This document shows positions 61,193-64,000 of a DNA stretch of 64,000 nt, piece after piece (position 1 is the first letter of the stretch; every line of letters starts with the position of its first letter). The notes below the pieces were generated by a model. The model did no database searches. It had not been told where the DNA came from and saw only the letters and a program-made list of their open reading frames with translations. The translations under genes were made by a program, and so were the position numbers. Origin of the DNA: Chlorophyllum brunneum (Eukaryota > Basidiomycota > Agaricomycetes > Agaricales > Agaricaceae); assembly GCA_963576785.1 (NCBI GenBank), contig OY756144.1, forward strand, positions 2,914,001 to 2,978,000, in the 5' to 3' direction.

Positions 61193-61207
61193 CCGGGGCC
61201 CATAACC
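61193..61207 (-). promoter_or_regulatory. Primer-binding site, complementary to the anticodon arm of initiator tRNA-Met
   Basis: Beside the 5' LTR of the element the plus strand reads CCGGGGCCCATAACC. The part GGGCCCATAACC equals the conserved anticodon arm of eukaryotic initiator tRNA-Met (CAU anticodon inside). The element RNA would thus pair with an internal piece of that tRNA, the half-tRNA priming known for copia. Confidence 0.8.
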
Positions 61208-61779
61208 TGTTGAGGAAACGACCGTAACGAGTTGTTTGCTGGGGGCAGCAGTAAACGCAGTGGGAGAGAACGTAGGGTCTACTCACCGAGATAATAAGCT
61301 TCTATCTGATACCTGTAGTAAGGTAATTTGGATAGACAGATATTATTGATAAAGCAATCAACGTCACTTGAATAGAGGCTAAAGTTGATGAGATCGGTTG
61401 AGGTGTTGTACTCAAGGAGATAGGCAATGGTGAAGAAGTTGTTCGATTGAACAAGATGCAGAACTTAGGTCTGCTACATGGGGTTTATATACATATTGTA
61501 ACATATGCGAGTCATACTACATAAAATACTAGTATTGCATGGATTGTTCCTTATGACTCCCTTTAACTGCAGCGTAGTGCCTGCGGAGTACTGCGGAACG
61601 TAGTATCTAGTCATTGGTACTATGTAGAATAATCTATTAAGTACTTATGACTCTCATCGTATGCAGAGCAACTCATAGGAAGTTACTACGGAATGAAGTT
61701 ACTGGAAAGTAACGGATCAGTCTATTATTAGAATAATGACTTCATAATCTATTTCTAGAGTATGTCCGAAACTTCAACA
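61208..61779 (-). repeat. LTR of the copia element (5' LTR in element orientation)
   Basis: 572 bp, same ends as the left LTR. Beyond its TTCAACA end begins gypsy-like sequence. See the left LTR for the difference count. Confidence 0.95.
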
Positions 61780-64000
61780 GATGATGTTCCTCTCTTACCT
61801 CTGCCTCAGGTTGGACCATCAGGCCAGTGTCGATATCAAGCCTTTGGTATGTCTGGAGATCACACCAATGTTGGTTTGCAGACACCCACCCATCCACATT
61901 TCATTCTAGCAAGTTGGCATACACCCCAAGGTATCTGATCTCCCAATCTACTAGTTCTACTACCTCTACCACCTCCTATCTATATCCAAGCTCCTCCCAA
62001 TCCTTGATTTATGCCTAGTCCCTATGAATGAAATGCTCCAAAATTCAATGGACATCCCCTTTCACTAGGACAGTTTTTTGTCGAGGTAGAATGTCTAGGA
62101 AGGAGTTGTCAGCTTAATAATCAAGAAATGATCATACCCTTGAATACCTTGGCTGGAATGAACATAATACCTGGAAAGAACTCCCATCAGTAGCAGGAAA
62201 TGATTGGGATCAATTTAAACAAGAAGTTACTACTATCTACTCTGGTGCTAATGAAGATCACAAATATACATTCTACAATCTTGAGGCCTTTGCCAACTGT
62301 CAGGCCATGACACCAATGAGTTTGAGGTATCAATTTGGTGAATACTATAGAAAGTTCCTGATAATTAGTGGATGGCTTTCATGACAAAACAAGATCTCAC
62401 AGAGGGAGTGAGATATGATTTTCCTGAGTGGATTTGACCCCCACTTCCGAGAATGACTTACTGCCAGACTTTGCCTCAAATTACTAGACTTCCCACCTTG
62501 TCAGCCTTGGGAAATATTGGATGTAGTCAAAGCTGCACTATTTCTGCTCAATACAGTCTCTGCTTTAAATAAGCTAGCTGGTTTTTCAGGACATTTGGCA
62601 CATCCTCCAATCTAGCACCAATCCCAATATCCAGTATTCCAACCACCTTCTCCTCAACCAGTATTGCCACCAGCTTCCCCTGAAACATTCGATATGTCAT
62701 TCTTTGAGTAGTTCTTTGTCTTTGATGCATTCTTGAGCAAGTTAGCTAGAAAACTTGGGAATCAGTCACAAGGAACACCTATACAACAACCTACCAACTG
62801 ACCTCGGAACACCGATTGCATGTTCTGCTCCAACCCTCATCACTTCTACCATAAATGTGCCCTAGTCAAAGAATACATCCAAAAAGGGTTGTGTATTCAT
62901 ACAACCAATTGTCATATTGCACTACCTAATAGAACAGTTATCACAGCTCAAGTTTCTCCTGAAAAGGATATTAGAGAGAAATTGACAATTATTACAAGGC
63001 TTGAAACATACCTACCATTGCAACTAACATTGTCGAAGCAGCCCCAGCAGTCTAAGCCCAGTAGTATACATGGACCATGTCTTCAGAACCATCAGACATT
63101 ATCACAAACAAGATGTCAGTTGAAAACCTTGAGGAACTTTGGCTTCTTGATACAGTAGCGGTTTTGTCTCTTAAATGAGCAGAGGACCTTCGAAAATGTG
63201 TCAGAAATGTTGCTAAGGGCAAACCTAGTCCAAGCATCAGTACTCAATCAGAAAAAAAAGGCCAAACATTGATCCCTACCCTTTTCCAAACATTCCCAAT
63301 CAATCAGCTACCAACCCCTCAAATATACCACAATTTTGGTACACAACACCAGTTGAAGATTCTGCCATCATACAAGAAGTGTTAGACAAAGCAATGGATA
63401 GCACAGTGACAGTAATGTACTGACAACTTCTGGCCATCTCACCCAAAGTTTGACAATATATCAAGGAGCAAGTAACCACAAAAAGGGTACCTACCACTAT
63501 GGCAGCCGTCTTCTCACTCAAAAAAGCAGAAGAGACAGTGTTGGCACTTGTCCACTCTCCAGAAACAAGAGAATCAGTGACATTTGTAGTTGCAAATGAT
63601 ATAGAAGATTTGCATACCATCAAGTTAGATATAGCAGGAAAAACAAAGGTGGATGCCCTCCTGGATAAGGGTTCCCAGATCATTAGTATGCAACATGATG
63701 TTTGGGAGAAGTTAGGGATACCTATGAGGTCAGACAAAGTCATGGTTATGAAATCAGCCAACTCTTTGTAGATTCCAATAATGGCCAAATTGTTACAGTT
63801 CCAACCAAGCCTCGAATCTGTACCTCACAAGAAAGTTGCCAGTCGCATCAAGCCTGTAGTCACCACCCTACCAGAAAAGTTCCGAATTGTTTATGAGATC
63901 CCAGCTAATCCTCTCAAAAACCTCCCAATCCTACCAACCAACTCTCCCAACTTAGTACCTGGAATTTGTTATACAGCCAAATAAAAGGAAGCTATGAAGG
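61780..64000 (+). pseudogene. Decayed Ty3/gypsy retrotransposon, Gag and protease part
   Basis: Plus-strand coding remains of a gypsy-type polyprotein that runs off the window. Near 62037-62100 APKFNGHPLSLGQFFVEVE marks the Gag start region. Near 62200-62370 the capsid-like text DWDQFKQEVTTIYSGANED and FGEYYRKFLIISGW fits basidiomycete gypsy Gag. A knuckle-like CMFCSNPHHFYHKC lies at about 62818-62860. A retroviral-type protease core, ALLDKGSQIISM, lies near 63655-63690; the residue after the catalytic Asp is Lys instead of Ser/Thr. Frameshifts and stops occur throughout (for example in-frame stops near 62380 and 62610). No LTR is visible within the window. Confidence 0.75.

Larger units (their letters stand above)
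54416..61779 (-). mobile_element. Ty1/copia LTR retrotransposon, full length, inactivated
   Basis: A 7,364-bp element in minus orientation. It has two 572-bp LTRs that begin TGTTGAGG and end TTCAACA, a primer-binding site beside the right LTR, a polypurine tract beside the left LTR and one long Gag-Pol frame (61048 down to 55022). The domain order protease, integrase, reverse transcriptase, RNase H defines the copia superfamily. Four in-frame stops interrupt Gag-Pol, and the LTRs differ by about 4 percent. The 5 bp on the two sides (TTATC left, GATGA right) do not match, so no target-site duplication is visible. The right end abuts a decayed gypsy element. Confidence 0.95.

Noticed and set aside
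54411..61784. A 5-bp target-site duplication around the copia element
   Set aside because: Looked for directly: the left flank TTATC and right flank GATGA do not match in either orientation.
1..64000. CRISPR arrays, bacterial operons, riboswitches or a secondary-metabolite gene cluster
   Set aside because: No regularly spaced repeats were seen. The genes carry spliceosomal introns and eukaryotic families, and no polyketide, peptide synthetase or terpene synthase core gene is present.

Overview
The window looks like nuclear DNA of a mushroom-forming basidiomycete (Agaricomycetes). Its genes are cut by many short introns of about 45 to 65 nt with GT(A/G)NGT-type donors and AG acceptors. The protein families are fungal (Zn2Cys6 regulator, TOK-type potassium channels, thaumatin-like protein, F-box protein, basidiomycete HNH protein), and the retroelements (Ty1/copia, Ty3/gypsy, LINE) fit as well. 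I cannot name the species. Most CDS coordinates below span from start codon to stop codon with introns inside; splice sites were worked out by eye from reading frame and protein-family sense.

Layout. 0-10 kb: an MFS transporter (+), a UBC1/UBE2K-type ubiquitin-conjugating enzyme (-), a GNAT acetyltransferase (-) and a GH2 beta-mannosidase (+). 11.2-12.1 kb: a 5'-truncated LINE with a poly(A) tail and a perfect 17-bp target-site duplication. 13-24 kb: a GH15 trehalase-like hydrolase with several microexons, a decayed fragment of the downstream HEAT-repeat gene, an intron-containing tRNA-Trp, and the very large LAA1/HEATR5-type gene. 25-32 kb: a flavin monooxygenase and a Zn2Cys6 transcription factor. 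32.8-35.8 kb: an HNH protein and the 51-kDa (NDUFV1/NUO51) subunit of complex I, both on the minus strand. 35.8-40 kb: gene-poor, with one decayed uncharacterised gene. 40.5-53.3 kb: a dual-specificity phosphatase, a thaumatin-like protein, two TOK channel paralogues flanking an alpha/beta hydrolase, an F-box protein, and the wreck of a pepsin-like protease. 54.4-64 kb: a transposon island with a full-length but inactivated copia element followed by a decayed gypsy element that runs off the window.

How the parts relate. Most genes are unrelated neighbours, as is usual in such genomes; I see no biosynthetic cluster or operon-like system. Related parts are the TOK pair (duplication), the LAA1 gene and its fragment (partial duplication), and the repeat island. 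The most informative structure is the copia element. Its Gag-Pol is one 2,008-codon frame broken by exactly four stops, each explainable by one C-to-T change. Its Gag region carries a long GC-rich insert and no recognisable zinc knuckle. Its two LTRs differ mainly by transitions concentrated in one patch.

Limits: no alignment, gene finder or database search was run. Family calls rest on recognised motifs. Distances and difference counts were made by hand and may be off by a few.
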